A stretch of DNA of 64,000 nucleotides from NCBI RefSeq assembly GCF_001263175.1, contig NZ_CP012332.1, positions 3,678,220-3,742,219 on the forward strand, given 5' to 3'. Of the stretch, positions 63,391-64,000 are shown piece after piece (the first letter of the stretch is position 1; each line of letters begins with the position of its first letter). A model generated the notes under the pieces. The model saw nothing but the letters and a program-made list of their open reading frames with translations. It did no database searches and was not told where the DNA came from. Position numbers and translations under genes: made by a program. Origin of the DNA: Vulgatibacter incomptus. Its GTDB lineage: Bacteria; Myxococcota; Myxococcia; Myxococcales; Vulgatibacteraceae.

Positions 63391-64000
63391 ATGGACCGCC
63401 GCCCTCCCCTCCCGATCGACCCGCTCCTTCCCGGGATCGTCGACGCCCTCGCCCAGGCGGGATCCGTGGTGATCGAGGCGCCGCCGGGTGCCGGAAAGAC
63501 CACGAGGGTCCCTCTCGCGCTCCTCGAGTCCGGCCGCTTCGGCAGCGGCGAGATCCTGGTGCTCCAGCCCCGGCGCCTGCCGACCCGGCTCGCCGCGCAG
63601 CGGGTGGCAGAGGAGCTCGGCGAGGACATCGGGAGGCGCGTCGGTTACTCGGTGCGCTTCGAGGAGGTGGGTGGCCCCGAGACCCGGCTGCGCTTCGTCA
63701 CCGAGGGGATCCTCACGCGCCGCCTCCTCGCCGATCCGACGCTGCGCGGCGTCTTGGCGGTGGTCCTCGACGAGTTCCACGAGCGGCACCTCGCGGGCGA
63801 TCTGGGCCTGGCCCTCCTCCGCCGGCTCCAGCGCGGCGCTCGCCCGGACCTCAAGCTCGTCGTCATGTCCGCCACTCTCGCCGCCGAGCCAGTGGCCGAC
63901 TACCTCGGCGGCGCCCCGCGGATCCGCAGCGAGGGCCGGCGCTTCGAGGTGGAGCTCCAGCACCTCGAGAGGCCGGATGAGCGGCCCCTCGCCGAGCAGG
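63391..64000 (+). CDS. hrpB: ATP-dependent RNA helicase HrpB, 3' end beyond window
   Basis: The first 203 residues are present and the frame runs off the right edge. DEAH/RHA-type motifs: [15 protein letters not shown], motif [13 protein letters not shown], Ia [32 protein letters not shown], motif [10 protein letters not shown] (DEFH) and motif [12 protein letters not shown]. This order and the PIDPLLP start identify HrpB, a helicase of uncertain cellular role. The ATG at 63,391 is four bases after the preceding stop. Confidence 0.93.
   Translation, partial: MDRRPPLPIDPLLPGIVDALAQAGSVVIEAPPGAGKTTRVPLALLESGRFGSGEILVLQPRRLPTRLAAQRVAEELGEDIGRRVGYSVRFEEVGGPETRLRFVTEGILTRRLLADPTLRGVLAVVLDEFHERHLAGDLGLALLRRLQRGARPDLKLVVMSATLAAEPVADYLGGAPRIRSEGRRFEVELQHLERPDERPLAEQ

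Overview
The window is high-GC bacterial DNA. Dense, overlapping operons, an alternative complex III / caa3 oxidase operon, a DUF2058 protein and a large stock of soluble regulators and lipoproteins point to a myxobacterium-like member of the Myxococcota. This assignment is inference from gene content; no 16S rRNA gene is present.

Region A (1-17,972) is an accessory zone. It starts with the end of pxpC (5-oxoprolinase subunit C) and two alpha/beta hydrolases. It then becomes a gene graveyard: tails of dihydrofolate-reductase-like genes, fabI and a TetR regulator, three copies of the tail of one serine-recombinase family, a shuffled phage terminase, and a second recombinase tail that reads into a tRNA-Asn gene. 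Intact genes lie among them: a FAD monooxygenase, a HutD-like protein, a DHFR-like protein, a lipoprotein with six 63-residue FG-GAP-like repeats, a large zinc-hook AAA ATPase that looks like a defence protein, a 208-residue unknown, a short XRE regulator and a Cas2-fold SinR-like protein.

Region B (18,223-25,277) is housekeeping: FrnE/DsbA-like oxidoreductase, DUF2058 protein, queF, a metallophosphoesterase, gluQ, miaE, an enoyl-CoA hydratase and a type-2 glycerate kinase.

Region C (25,458-32,238) holds fmt and a shikimate cluster aroA, aroE, aroC-aroK (one fused protein), aroB and aroQ. Together these cover every step after DAHP synthase.

Region D (32,386-49,850) contains terC, rsmB, a pirin, rpe, a response regulator, a sugar-isomerase-like gene, a PanE-like reductase, a radical SAM protein, a TPR-like protein with a Gly-rich head, DUF423, a flippase-like membrane protein with a hot-dog thioesterase, a cyclophilin lipoprotein, a NifU-like protein, DUF2795, prfC and a sensor histidine kinase. 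Three genes in regions B and D (miaE, the isomerase-like gene and the kinase) each carry one apparent frameshift. Four copies of a dispersed structured repeat lie at gene boundaries in regions C and D.

Region E (49,861-62,390, minus strand) is one respiratory operon, actABCDEF, a small membrane protein, sco, coxB, coxA, coxC, coxD. It encodes a quinol:cytochrome c oxidoreductase (alternative complex III) and its partner caa3 oxidase, mostly with overlapping start and stop codons. The right edge has a membrane-anchored DUF2950-like protein and the start of hrpB.
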